Source: Nocardia sp. NBC_01730
GTDB lineage: Bacteria > Actinomycetota > Actinomycetes > Mycobacteriales > Mycobacteriaceae
NCBI RefSeq assembly: GCF_035920445.1
Contig: NZ_CP109162.1
Span: forward strand, 1,674,001 to 1,738,000
Reading direction: 5' to 3'
Length of the DNA stretch: 64,000 nt
Part shown: positions 46,847 to 55,900 of the stretch, piece by piece
How positions within the stretch are numbered: the stretch's first letter is position 1
Layout of the letters: every line of letters begins with the position of its first letter
Program-made: the position numbers and the translations under genes
Notes under the pieces: model-generated
The model's input: the letters and a program-made list of their open reading frames with translations, nothing else
What the model was told of the DNA's origin: nothing
The model's database searches: none

Positions 46847-48472
46847 GTGAGCGACTTCGACTACGCGACAACGCTCGCCGCGCGTGTGCCCGCGCCGAGC
46901 ATCGAATACGGCTACCTGTCCCCCATGCTGATCGTGTTCGGCGCCGCCGTGCTCGGTGTGCTCGTCGAGGCGTTCCTCGAGCGCCGCTACCGCTACGGCA
47001 CGCACCTGGTGCTGAGTCTGGTCGGGCTGGTGGCGGCGCTGGTAGCCGTGGTGGCGCTGGCGGGCACCGAGTCCACCGCGATCGCGGGCGCCGTGGCGAT
47101 CGACGGCTTCAGCCTGTTTCTACAGGGCACGATCCTGGTGGTGTCGATCCTCGGCGTCCTGCTCATCGCCGAGCGCGGCGCCGAACCCCGTGTCGAAGCC
47201 CGTACCGGCCCGGGGACATGGAGTCTGGCCGCCGCCACCCTCGGACACGGCGTGGACGCCTTCACTCCGCAGGCTTCCGCGGTGCCCGGCAGCGCGACCG
47301 AAGCTGCGGCGCTCCGCGCGGGCGTCGCGACCACTGAGGTGTTCCCGCTGACGCTGCTCGCGGTCGGTGGCCTGATGCTGTTTCCGGCGTCCAACGACCT
47401 GCTCACCATGTTCGTCGCACTCGAGGTGCTGTCGCTGCCGCTGTATCTGCTGTGTGGGCTGGCGCGGCGCAGCCGGCTGCTCTCGCAGGAGGCGTCGCTG
47501 AAGTATTTCCTGCTCGGCGCGTTCTCCTCGGCGTTCTTCCTCTACGGTGTCGCGCTGCTCTATGGGCAGGCAGGCACGGTGCGGCTCGGCGGGATCGCGG
47601 ACGCTATCGCTCAGCACCCGGACAACGCGATGCTGGCGCTGCTCGGAGTCGCGATGCTCGCGGTCGGCCTGCTGTTCAAGATCGGTGCCGTGCCGTTCCA
47701 GTCGTGGGTGCCGGACGTGTACCAGGGCGCGCCCACCCCGATTACGGGCTTCATGGCCGCGGCAACCAAAATCGCGGCAGTCGGCGCGTTGCTGCGTGTC
47801 CTGCAGGTCGCGGTGCCGGGATTGCGCGACGACTGGCGCCCGATCCTGGCGGCCGTCGCGATCGCCACCATGGCGGTCGGCGCGGTCATGGCAATCACGC
47901 AGACCGACGTCAAGCGCATGCTCGCGTATTCTTCGGTGGCCCATGCCGGTTTCATCCTCATCGGCTTGGCGGCGGCGAACGATCGCGGTGTCGCGGCGGT
48001 GCTGTTCTATCTGCTGGCCTACGGCCTAGGCACGCTCGGCGCATTCGCGGTGGTCAGCCTGGTCCGCGAATCCTCCGGCGCCGAGGCCACCAGCCTGCCC
48101 CAGTGGGCCGGGCTCGGCCGCCGCTCCCCTTGGCTGGCTACGGTTTTCGCACTGTTGCTGCTTTCCTTTGCGGGCCTGCCGCTCACCAGCGGGTTCGTCA
48201 GCAAGTTCGCCGTCTTCGAAGCCGCGGCCACGGGCGGCGCGACGCCGCTGGTGATCGTCGGCGTGATCTGCAGTGCCATCGCGGCGTTCTTCTACATTCG
48301 CGTAATCGTGCTGATGTTCTTCACCGACCCGCCCGCCGACGCTCCGCTGATCACCACCCCTGCGCTCACCACGACGATCGTGGCCGTCGCTGCGGCGGCT
48401 ACCCTCGTGCTCGGCGTGTTCCCGCAGCCGCTGCTCGATTTGGCTGGTCGGGCGGCGACGTTCATCCGCTGA
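46847..48472 (+). CDS. nuoN: NADH-quinone oxidoreductase subunit N
   Basis: 541 residues, the third antiporter-like subunit. TMFVALEVLSLPLYLLCGLA, GLLFKIGAVPFQSWVPDVYQ then GAPTPITGFMA, and YSSVAHAGFILIGLAA carry the conserved Glu, Lys and discontinuous helices. GTG start immediately after the micro-ORF stop. Last gene of the operon; no convincing hairpin terminator was seen in the next 120 bases. Confidence 0.94.
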   Translation: MSDFDYATTLAARVPAPSIEYGYLSPMLIVFGAAVLGVLVEAFLERRYRYGTHLVLSLVGLVAALVAVVALAGTESTAIAGAVAIDGFSLFLQGTILVVSILGVLLIAERGAEPRVEARTGPGTWSLAAATLGHGVDAFTPQASAVPGSATEAAALRAGVATTEVFPLTLLAVGGLMLFPASNDLLTMFVALEVLSLPLYLLCGLARRSRLLSQEASLKYFLLGAFSSAFFLYGVALLYGQAGTVRLGGIADAIAQHPDNAMLALLGVAMLAVGLLFKIGAVPFQSWVPDVYQGAPTPITGFMAAATKIAAVGALLRVLQVAVPGLRDDWRPILAAVAIATMAVGAVMAITQTDVKRMLAYSSVAHAGFILIGLAAANDRGVAAVLFYLLAYGLGTLGAFAVVSLVRESSGAEATSLPQWAGLGRRSPWLATVFALLLLSFAGLPLTSGFVSKFAVFEAAATGGATPLVIVGVICSAIAAFFYIRVIVLMFFTDPPADAPLITTPALTTTIVAVAAAATLVLGVFPQPLLDLAGRAATFIR

Positions 48473-48598
48473 TCTCGTGGTGATCGACGTTCCTAGCCGA
48501 TCAGGTCCAACGGTCGGGGTCCGCTCGTGGGCGTCGTAGTCCTGTCGGGCCCGTTCGGGGGTTGAGGGACAGTCGCCCGAGATCCGGCGCTAAGGAGT

Positions 48599-48629
48599 TA
48601 TCGCAGATAAGGACTCTTTATCTGAGATA
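48599..48629. repeat. Tyrosine-recombinase core-type site
   Basis: Arms TATCGCAGATAA (48599-48610) and TTATCTGAGATA (48618-48629) are inverted, 11 of 12 matching, with the 7-base spacer GGACTCT. A 12-7-12 geometry is that of a Xer/TnpI-like crossover site. It lies about 120 bases upstream of the tyrosine-recombinase remnant. Confidence 0.5.
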
Positions 48630-48683
48630 GGCTCGGGGCCGGCTTGGCGTTATGACCCTTTCGGGTCGGGTCGACTCCGGAAT

Positions 48684-48695
48684 TAATCTGCGATA
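48684..48695 (-). repeat. Third copy of the recombinase-arm motif
   Basis: TAATCTGCGATA, reverse complement TATCGCAGATTA, 11 of 12 matching the arms at 48599 and 48618, 54 bases beyond the core. It would fit an accessory site of a TnpI-type recombination region. Confidence 0.42.
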
Positions 48696-48728
48696 GCGCG
48701 AGAGATGGTGCAATGGGGACGGTTTCGA

Positions 48729-48747
48729 GCCTGCCGATACGGCAGGC
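48729..48747. repeat. Perfect hairpin abutting the recombinase start
   Basis: GCCTGCCG ATA CGGCAGGC, an 8-bp stem with 3-base loop, ending immediately before the GTG at 48748. It would hide the ribosome site or stop incoming transcripts. Confidence 0.5.
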
Positions 48748-48950
48748 GTGCGCTTGGCGGACGCGGTGAAGGTGTTCCTCGACACGATCCCGGCGACGAA
48801 CACCCGCCGGGGCTACGGCATCGTGTTTAACCGCTTGGTCGCCGACTTCGGCGCGGGACACGAATGTGGCGCTGTTGGTCCTGGAGCCGGATCGGGTGAG
48901 CGGGTGGTTCACCGTCGTGTGGGACAACAAGGCGGCCACGACGTTCAACC
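48748..48950 (+). pseudogene. Tyrosine recombinase N-terminal fragment, cut by Tn3
   Basis: GTG at 48748 opens VRLADAVKVFLDTIPATNTR then RGYGIVFNRLVADFGA, the SAM-like core-binding domain of phage-type integrases. A +1 insertion near 48856 moves the frame to TNVALLVLEPDRVSGWFTVV then WDNKAATTFNR, which is broken off at the Tn3 left end (48951). The catalytic R-H-R-Y domain is absent. With the core site upstream it may be the remains of a separate integrative element or a TnpI-type transposon. Confidence 0.62.
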
Positions 48951-48989
48951 GGGGTTCCGGTAGTAATCGCCGAAATAACAACGGATATG
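48951..48989 (+). repeat. Tn3 left terminal inverted repeat
   Basis: Begins GGGGTTCCGGTAGTAAT and ends AACAACGGATATG. Differs from the right end at two positions (T/C and T/A). Confidence 0.9.
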
Positions 48990-49037
48990 GCGTAGTCCCT
49001 GGTCAGGGATAGGTGCGGCGTTGAGGGTTCCGGCTGG

Positions 49038-50029
49038 CTACTGGTCTTCTGGACGCTGGAGAACCTGGGCCTGGAGGCGGTCGCGGAGGTCGGTTTCTTC
49101 GGGTGTGAGCGGGACGACCAATGCGGGCGGGTTTCGGCCGGATCGGCAGGCCGTCGTCCGCGGCGGTGTGTTCGGCTTCCGCGGACGCCCGGTAAAGGGA
49201 GGCGACGGACGGGGATTCGCCTGCGTTCTTCCCGGTCTTGATGGTGAGCTTTTTCGCGATGTCCGGGACCGGGATGCCTTTGTTCTTCAGTGCGAGGGCG
49301 AAGGTGAGCGAGTCGTCGTCGATGACCTTGGGCCGGCCGCCGTGGTTGCCCTTGGAGGCGGCGATGGCTTGGCCTTCGAGGGTTTTTTCTCGGATGTAGT
49401 TGCGTTCGATCTGCCCGGCGCCGGCGAGGACCGCGAAAAACATCGCGCCCATGCCGTTGGGGTCGTAGATGCCGGTGAGTGGGCCGGTGAGGAGTTCGAG
49501 CTGGATGCCGCCGGTCTGGAGTTCGGCGGACAGCGCCATCAGTTCGGCAGCGTTGCGGGCCAGGCGCTTGAGCTCGTGGACGGTAAACATGACCGGTGTC
49601 TCGGGTGCGGCCTCTTTGAACTGGTGGGCCAGCGCAAGCGCCTTCTCCAACTCGGGCCGGACCCTGACGCGGGTGCTGATCTGCTCGTGAAAGATCTTGT
49701 GGCATTCGGCCCGGCGGAGAGCTTCGAGCTGACTGGCCAGCTCTTGGCGGGCGGTCGATGTTCTGGCGTAGCCGATCCGCACCGGCCGTTCGGTTGCCGG
49801 TGCCGGAACCACGGTCAGCGTAGGGCCTTGCGTCCAGGTTCGGCCAGGGCGACGATCGGCGGGCACCGGCACGTCGAGTTCCTCGCGCAGTGCGGGCACC
49901 AGGACGAAGCGTGGGGTGTGGTGTGGTACTTCGCGGCGGTCTTCCCGCTTCGGGTCCGGCAGGCGCATCGCAGTTCGGGCAGCGGTGATGTTCTACCGCG
50001 GCGGCGGCCTGATCGGGGGTCAGCCCCAT
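49038..50029 (-). pseudogene. tnpR: Serine resolvase of the Tn3 element, multiply frameshifted
   Basis: Catalytic core RIGYARTSTARQELASQLEA, FTVHELKRLARNAAELMAL, GIYDPNGMGAMFFAVLAGAG and GRPKVIDDDSLTFALA is intact in one frame, open from an ATG at 49968 to 49003. The original start is the ATG at 50029 (MGLTPDQAAAAVEHHRCPNC). Between them the frame changes twice: a short loss near 49965 and an ACACC duplication near 49924, around CRTRSGKTAAKYHT. The C-terminus also shifts near 49130; the natural end LVVPLTPEETDLRDRLQAQV and TAG at 49038 is in another frame. It may still make a core protein from 49968, without a visible ribosome site. Confidence 0.7.
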
Positions 50030-50334
50030 GGACGAAGTCTCTCAGAAGTGTCTCGCACAAGGGGCAGGTTTCGAGAGGAGTCTTGCGAGCGCTGGCCTGC
50101 GGGTTGGTGGTCGATCCGGGGCTGTCGCAGAACTCTCGTATCTGATCATCGTTTGTGAGAGAGACCTCGCGACGGCGACGCCGCCCGCCCCCGGCTGGGG
50201 CGGCGGCGCTTCGGCACCCTCGCCGATGGCGGTGACCATCGCAGCGTTCTGGTGCGCTGCCGCCCTTGACCTCGGCGGCCGTCAGGTGAACTGCGGCATC
50301 TCGCTTTCGGTCCTCGTCAGCCTCGAATTCAGAG
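50030..50334. other. Spacer between resolvase and passenger operon
   Basis: 305 bases. A minus-strand frame reads TPLETCPLCETLLRDF but with poor codon bias and no family. The relatively AT-rich part at 50130-50165 is a candidate for the resolvase promoter or res site, which normally lies beside tnpR. Confidence 0.35.
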
Positions 50335-50790
50335 CTATGCCCATGTGCGTAGCACAGCAAATAGCAGTGCGCTGTAGACCAACCCGAGTCCGGCTCCCAG
50401 GGTGCTGCCTCGAATCGCACTGCGGACCACGGTGTTTCGAGTCAGCGGGACCGGCTCGTTCGTGGAATAGCGCACGCGCACCGGCAGCTCTGCGCCGAGG
50501 GCGTAGACACCGTGTACCGCGGCCTGTTGTGGGAGCGCGTTCGTCCCCCGAAATTCCAGCACGGTGCGTCGATGCCGCGGCATGCACGAGCAGACCGCGG
50601 GGTCGTGGGCGTACACACAGGTGTGGGCGATGGCGAGGGCCGGGCGACGGTTGGTGTACGACGGCCGGCCGATGCTGCGAAATATCTCGTTGAGCGGCAC
50701 CAGCACATGGTGGAAGGCGGCACCGCACAGGAATCCGCCGACAGTGGTGGCCCCCAGTCCTGCGAGCAGTGGGAGAGCAAGATCGAGCAC
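50335..50790 (-). CDS. Transposon passenger: two-helix membrane protein
   Basis: 151 residues from GTG at 50790. Helix 1 at about 4-28 (LALPLLAGLGATTVGGFLCG), a central soluble part with four cysteines (HTCVYAHDPAVCSCMP, CG) and a beta-like stretch LGAELPVRVRYSTNEPVPLT, then helix 2 near 127-148 (STLGAGLGLVYSALLFAVL). The layout recalls DUF3592-like proteins. It is last in the minus-strand passenger operon, 29 bases after the preceding gene. Function unknown. Confidence 0.6.
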   Translation of the reverse strand: MLDLALPLLAGLGATTVGGFLCGAAFHHVLVPLNEIFRSIGRPSYTNRRPALAIAHTCVYAHDPAVCSCMPRHRRTVLEFRGTNALPQQAAVHGVYALGAELPVRVRYSTNEPVPLTRNTVVRSAIRGSTLGAGLGLVYSALLFAVLRTWA

Positions 50791-50819
50791 GTCGGCGATG
50801 GTATAGCAGCGCTCGGAAC

Positions 50820-51191
50820 TCAGCGCAGGATCAGTGCTGCGGCCCAGAGGACGAGCGTGACCACCACGAGCGCAATGATCACTGCGAGCGCGCCGCGCCC
50901 CGGGCGCTCGACCGGATGAAATCCGGCCGCACCCTGGGACCAGATGGTGTACGGCGGCGCGTAGAAGAAGTTGACCGGCCCTCGGGTCGTGTCGATATCG
51001 AGGAATGCCCGGCCGACCCGCATCCAACCACCGGAGTACAGCTGGGCACGGAACCGGCCCGGCGGCAGAGCGAGATCGTTGCGCCCTTCCCAAAGTTCGA
51101 AATGCAGACCGCGGCCGAAGTCGACATATATGGGCATCCGTTGGTAGCGAGCCTGAATCCGCGTGCCCGCCACCACGACTACCGGAATCAC
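50820..51191 (-). CDS. Transposon passenger: W-G-x-N-domain-like membrane protein
   Basis: 123 residues from GTG 51191; GTG 51212 is an alternative. MPIYVDFGRGLHFELWEGRN then DLALPPGRFRAQLYSGG aligns with the V-N-G ... W-G-x-N-x-V-P ... G-x-Y motif of the two neighbours, though the N-G is altered. YAPPYTIWSQGAAGF stands where they have Y-R-A-P and G-A-I-G. A single C-terminal helix (ALAVIIALVVVTLVLWAAAL) leaves the domain at one membrane face. Starting further upstream would enter sequence lacking codon bias. Confidence 0.58.
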   Translation of the reverse strand: MIPVVVVAGTRIQARYQRMPIYVDFGRGLHFELWEGRNDLALPPGRFRAQLYSGGWMRVGRAFLDIDTTRGPVNFFYAPPYTIWSQGAAGFHPVERPGRGALAVIIALVVVTLVLWAAALILR

Positions 51192-51231
51192 TTGCTGAAA
51201 AGGAGCAACCACTCCGTGATCGTAACCCCGG

Positions 51232-51342
51232 TCAGTGCGGGCTCGGCCACTCCAGCCAGCGGGGATCGTGCCGGCGGCGGACCGGGTCGGTGATGCCGCC
51301 CCAGCCGGTGAGGTCACGGGCGGGCCCGCCGGCTCCGATCAT
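51232..51342 (-). CDS. 36-residue ORF coupled inside the passenger operon
   Basis: The ATG overlaps the stop of the preceding gene (TGATG). MIGAGGPARDLTGWGGITDP then VRRRHDPRWLEWPSPH: nearly all codons end in G or C, which supports translation. It is Trp-rich and Arg-rich, with no helix. It ends 40 bases before the next passenger gene. It could be a real small protein or the tail of a fragmented one. Confidence 0.48.
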   Translation of the reverse strand: MIGAGGPARDLTGWGGITDPVRRRHDPRWLEWPSPH

Positions 51343-51803
51343 CAGATCACCAGTACCCCGAATACCACCAGGAGCAGCAGTTCCACCATCCCTATCCAGG
51401 CTAGAATTCCATACAGGCGGTAGTGAGTCCTCTGTCGCCCGTACCCGATTGCCCCGGGCGGAGAGAAGTATCGGAGCGAGACCGGTGCCCGGTAGCGCAG
51501 CCGCACGGACTCTCCAGCCGCGACAGGTACGGTGATCCTGGCGATACCTTTCGGCTGCAACAGCCCATGTATCGAAACTTCGACCTGATAAAGGCCTGGG
51601 CCAACGGGTACGTGATTCGCGCCCCAGCGTGTGCGGGGAACCTGCCGGCCATTGACCACGATGTGAGGTTTGGGCAGTAAGAGTCCCACCAACCAGGAGT
51701 ACGAGGTGTGGACAGTGAGCCCCGGTGGGTCGTTCGCCCGCGTTCCTCGTCGCGAAGGTTGCGGTGGCGGTTTCGGCTCGGAACGGATGTCGTGTCGGCT
51801 CAT
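51342..51803 (-). CDS. Transposon passenger: W-G-x-N-domain membrane protein
   Basis: 153 residues; ATG at 51803 after CGGAGGGAG. After a Pro-rich head, KPHIVVNGRQVPRTRWGANH then VPVGPGLYQVEVSIHG, GLLQPKGIARITVPVAAGES and VRLRYRAPVSLRYFSPPGAI describe a beta-sandwich-like domain recurring in Nocardia proteins of unknown function. One C-terminal helix (GILAWIGMVELLLLVVFGVL) follows. The same motif chain occurs in the gene upstream (51859-52398). Whether the domain faces outside cannot be told; there is no signal peptide. Confidence 0.66.
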   Translation of the reverse strand: MSRHDIRSEPKPPPQPSRRGTRANDPPGLTVHTSYSWLVGLLLPKPHIVVNGRQVPRTRWGANHVPVGPGLYQVEVSIHGLLQPKGIARITVPVAAGESVRLRYRAPVSLRYFSPPGAIGYGRQRTHYRLYGILAWIGMVELLLLVVFGVLVI

Positions 51804-51858
51804 GGAACTCCCTCCGGTCGCGGGCCGGCCACCTGTCGTGCCGGACCATTTCCACCGG

Positions 51859-52398
51859 TCACAGCGCGGCCAAGTGTTGGACGGCCACGACGAGGATCAC
51901 CACCGGGAGCCAGCCCAGTGCCCAGGCCGTAATCCCCCAGATCACGCAACTCAACGCGAGACCCGGCGTGCGCTGCGGCACCGGGCCGATGGCTCCCGAG
52001 AACGGAGGCATAGTCGGTGCCCGGTAGTAGAGTTCGGCTGGCGATGCCTGGGCGACCGATACGTTGGTCATAGCGGAACCCACCTCGGGACCGTCGTCGA
52101 GAGTCGAGGTGGTGAAAACCCGTACGTGATATCGGCCTTCCCGCATGGGAACCCGGTTCCTACCCCAGTGGCTGCCCGGCACCACCCATCCGTTCACCAC
52201 GATGACCGGCTTGCAGATCGACTCGCCGTCGATCAATAGGGGTGAGCACGACGCATGCACGGTGATCTCGGCCCAACAGCCGCTACTTCCCGGCGCGGAC
52301 TCCCGCCGGGCCGACCCTCCATCCGGCGTGGCCAGTGGATTTCGGACGGCATCCTGCGGCGGTCGCCACTCAGATGGACCGAACATGTGCTGGCGCAT
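51859..52398 (-). CDS. Transposon passenger: W-G-x-N-domain membrane protein
   Basis: 179 residues. ATG at 52398 is chosen for GGGGAGG five bases upstream; longer in-frame starts lack this. The domain reads KPVIVVNGWVVPGSHWGRNR then VPMREGRYHVRVFTTS and ends ELYYRAPTMPPFSGAIGPVP, matching the paralogue at 51342-51803 position by position. A long C-terminal helix (SCVIWGITAWALGWLPVVIL) follows. Paralogy within one operon suggests duplicate subunits or ligand variants. Function unknown. Confidence 0.66.
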   Translation of the reverse strand: MRQHMFGPSEWRPPQDAVRNPLATPDGGSARRESAPGSSGCWAEITVHASCSPLLIDGESICKPVIVVNGWVVPGSHWGRNRVPMREGRYHVRVFTTSTLDDGPEVGSAMTNVSVAQASPAELYYRAPTMPPFSGAIGPVPQRTPGLALSCVIWGITAWALGWLPVVILVVAVQHLAAL

Positions 52399-52439
52399 GT
52401 GATCCTCCCCGAGCAACATACTATCCATGTCACCACGGA

Positions 52440-52673
52440 TCACGCACCCGTCGGACCATCCGAAGCCGGTTTCGCCGGGTGCGCCGAGGGAGTGTCAGCC
52501 CATATCAAGAGCGGTGGCAGGAAGATCGGCAGAATGAGCAGTGCTGCCGACGCCACGAGATGCAGACGAAGATCACGCCCGGTATCTTCCGCGGGCCCGA
52601 TCCGATCGAAGATGAGCGTCGGCCGGTAGTACTCGCCTACGGGCTGGACGAGAATGGTGTATCGGGTGAACAT
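52440..52673 (-). CDS. Transposon passenger: short single-helix membrane protein
   Basis: 77 residues from the ATG at 52673; a GTG start at 52712 is also open. MFTRYTILVQPVGEYYRPTL then IFDRIG is followed by a helix LHLVASAALLILPIFLPPLL and a Pro-rich tail. No family recognised. It is first in the passenger operon, 41 bases before the next gene, and may be 5'-truncated since no ribosome site is seen. Confidence 0.45.
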   Translation of the reverse strand: MFTRYTILVQPVGEYYRPTLIFDRIGPAEDTGRDLRLHLVASAALLILPIFLPPLLIWADTPSAHPAKPASDGPTGA

Positions 52674-52773
52674 CGTTGCATCTGAGGTTTCGATGCACCT
52701 CACCGCCACCACCGCCTGGCGGGCCTGGACTTCGACGGCGCGCTGGACAGCTACGATTCCCCCGCCGACAGTT

Positions 52774-52974
52774 CTACTTTGGGGCTGGGGCCAGCTTCAG
52801 GATTCCCGGGTTAGCCATGTAGGCGGACTGGAAGAACCCGAGCGCGGAGCCGATGGGATCGGAGATACCGCAGGCGACGTCGTAGGCGTAGTACGCGTTG
52901 TGGGCGCTGCCCGAGGAAACCCAGTGCGCGCCAGCAGGTGTCAGGAGTCGATCGGTGATCCCTGGTGTCAACAA
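52774..52974 (-). CDS. 66-codon ORF next to tnpA, possible fragment
   Basis: The conserved-looking part is PAGAHWVSSGSAHNAYYAYD then VACGISDPIGSALGFFQSAY and MANPGILKLAPAPK, with good codon bias. No ATG or GTG start is available; only TTG codons directly after the transposase stop, in the same frame. It probably is the C-terminal part of a gene whose 5' end was replaced by the transposase end. Family not recognised. Confidence 0.4.
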   Translation of the reverse strand: MLTPGITDRLLTPAGAHWVSSGSAHNAYYAYDVACGISDPIGSALGFFQSAYMANPGILKLAPAPK

Positions 52975-52980
52975 CTCGCA

Positions 52981-55900
52981 TCAGAAAAGAGTGTCACGCA
53001 TCCGCAGGGGTCGATACCCGGTCGGCCCGAGCTGGGCCAACTCGGCGTCGATGTCGACCTCGATTGCGCCGAAGAAGTTGATGTTCTCGCTGTGCGCCGG
53101 AGACACATGAGCCAGCACCTCGTCATCCACCCGGCGACCCTCACGCATCATCTGCTCGACCGCGAGACCGAAATACTCTGTCGTCCACGCGATCACCGCG
53201 TTCGTGGCCAGGGTCAGGCACCACATTTGTTCGGCCTGGTCCTCCAGATGCCGGGACCGGATCATCCCCTCGTGGGCGTAGAGCAGGCCGCGCTTGAGCG
53301 CGTGGACCGACTCGCCCCTGTTCAGTTGCCGGGTGATCTTGCGCCGATAGTCCGGATCTGACAAATAGCGGGCGGCGTAGATCGTACGGCGAAGCGCCCC
53401 ATACTCTTTCAACGCCGCCGCCAGCGCGTTCTGCCGGCTCGACGCCGACAGCTTCCCGACCAGCAGCGACGCGGTCGCGTGACCGAACTTCAGCGACCCG
53501 GTCAGACGAAGCAAATCGTCGTAGTGCTCGCCGATCAGGTCCAAGTTCAGTTTGCGGGTGAACAGCGGCCCGGCGTGTGGGAACCGGGACTCGATGTCGG
53601 ACCGCGAACCCGGCCGGTACAGGGTGATCTTGCCCAGATCCCGGATACGGGGCGAGAGCTGCATACCGAGCAGGTCGAACAGTACAAAGTTGACCAGAGT
53701 CACCCCGTGAGTATCTGTCGCATGCTCGGTGATCGGCAGATCCTTGGCGTTGCCCAGGATCTCGTCCAGCACATAGTGCGCCTCGCGCCGGGTGGTGACG
53801 ATCACCTTCGTTCCGTAGGTGGTGTGCTGATCGGTGACGTGGGTGTAGGTCGACAGGCCCTGCTCGGCGAAGAAGTGCGGAACCGTGCGGGCGGTGGTCG
53901 ATTTGCCACGGGTCGGGAACCGCTGCCCGTCACTGGAGGACAGCGTGCCGCCACCGAAAGTCGCGGTGAGCGGCAGGCTTTGGTGGTAGTCGATGATCGC
54001 CAAGTTCGCCGCCCGCAGCGTCTCCTCCCGCACATACCATTCCTCGGTCCAGGACAGAATGTCGTAGGAGATGCCGCACGCGTCGGCCATGCTGGCCAGC
54101 CCGAGGTTGGTCGCATTGGCCAGCAGGACCGCGATCAGGTTGCGTTTCAGCTCCGAGCTACGGGCCTGCTTGCCCGTGGCGTGGACGAAACAGTCCAGGA
54201 AACCGGTGCGTTTGTCCAGCTCGATCAGCAGCGACACGATCGGCGCGAACGGCAGCATCTGCGTCAGCTCCGCCTTGAGCTCGCGCGCTTCAGCAGGCAC
54301 ATCCTCCGCGGTCAACGGCGAGATCACCAGGTCGCCATCCTCATCGAGACGGACCGGGCCCTCGCCCTCTGCCAGGACCTTCTCCAGCTCCCCGACCGAC
54401 TCGTGGAGTTCATCGACCGCGGCCGCCAAGGCGCGGGCCGGATCGGCGGATTTGCCGACCAGGCGGCAGAACTCGGCGCGCTGGGGCTCCCACTGCTCCG
54501 CGTTGAGCAGATACGACGCCGGATCGGCGTAGAGGCGTGAGCCGGGCACGTATACGTCCCCGGTGCGCAGCCCGTCACGCAAGCCCAGTAGCACGCACAG
54601 CTCCCAATAGTGCCGATACGCGGTGGGATTGCCGGATTTGCGGGCCTCCTCGAGGTAGCCGCGCCACTTGACCGGTACGAATCCGGTCGGGGCCTCGTCG
54701 AACACCTTGCGGCGGCCGGTCGCGTTCAACTCCCGCAGCATGTTCACCGCGATCAGCAGCTCGGTCGCCGCGGTACCGCCGGCGAACCCGACACTCGACA
54801 ACACGTGCGGGGTGAACTGCCGCAGATAGCTGTAGGAGGTATTCAGGGCGGCCAGATGCCCGTGATCACGCGGCAAACGTGGTTTGGCCTGCGCTATCGC
54901 CGCCCGCAACCGTTCCCACCCGATCCGGTCTCCGCGAATCAGGCCGCCGACCTGTTCATCGAGAACGAGTGGGTCGTTGATGATCGTCAGCAGCTCGTCC
55001 AGCAGGGCTTGCCGGTCCTCACCGGAGCGGCCGCGTTCGGCCAGCTCGTCTTTCATCCTTTTTTCGGCGGCACCGAATTTCGCCGAGATCGCCTGATCGA
55101 ACAACGCGACCACCTCATCAAGCACATCAGTGCCCGACTGCGCCAGCACCGTCAGCAGGATCGGATGACGCCGCTGCGGATCCCGCCGTTCGAGTGCCTG
55201 GCTGGCTGGTCAGCCGTCGGCCCATCGTGGCCAAAAACCGGCGCCGCTCGGCAGGCAGCACCGACATGTCCAAACGATCCGCGCCCAGGTTGCGCAGGAA
55301 CCCGAGCTTGTCGACTTCAGCTTTCACCGCCGCCGCGGACGCCTCCACCGGGCCGGTCGAGAGCCACCGTAGCCGTGACATCTTCAGTGAGGCATCGGTG
55401 ACCAGCAAGTCGTCCAGCTCCGCGCACCGTTGTGGGGTGAGTTCGTGCGCCAGCCGGTCGTAGGTTTCCCGCTGCGCTTGCTCGCGGGCGTGAGCGACCC
55501 GCTCCACTAGTACCACCGGGCCCGGTCGGATCACCTTCGCCGAGATCAGGTACTCACACCCCAACCGGAACAGCAGGGTCGGTGAATCGTGCTCCATCGC
55601 CCTTGCCAGCAGGAACTCGTCCAGCTCCTTCAGCTCCATCGTCCCCGGCCCCCGCCAGCTCAGGTACTGCGCCACCAGCCGCAGGTGCTCTGTCCTGGTC
55701 TGGGCCCGGCGGCCGTAGGAAAGAATCTGGGCCGCATCGAGATTCAGCTGATCAGCCAGCCGTGCCACCGCCACCGGCGGCGCTGCTGACACCTTGTCCG
55801 GCACGAACCCCAACCACGGCAGTGTGCACAGCGCAACAGCCACACCCAATCGGTCTGCCGGGCCACGGCCCCGTCCCGGCGCGACGAACGCCACATCCGC

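Noticed and set aside
52774..52983. The 66-codon ORF as a readthrough extension of the transposase
   Set aside because: It is in frame after the transposase TGA, but the transposase already ends at the normal place and the extension does not resemble Tn3 C-termini.
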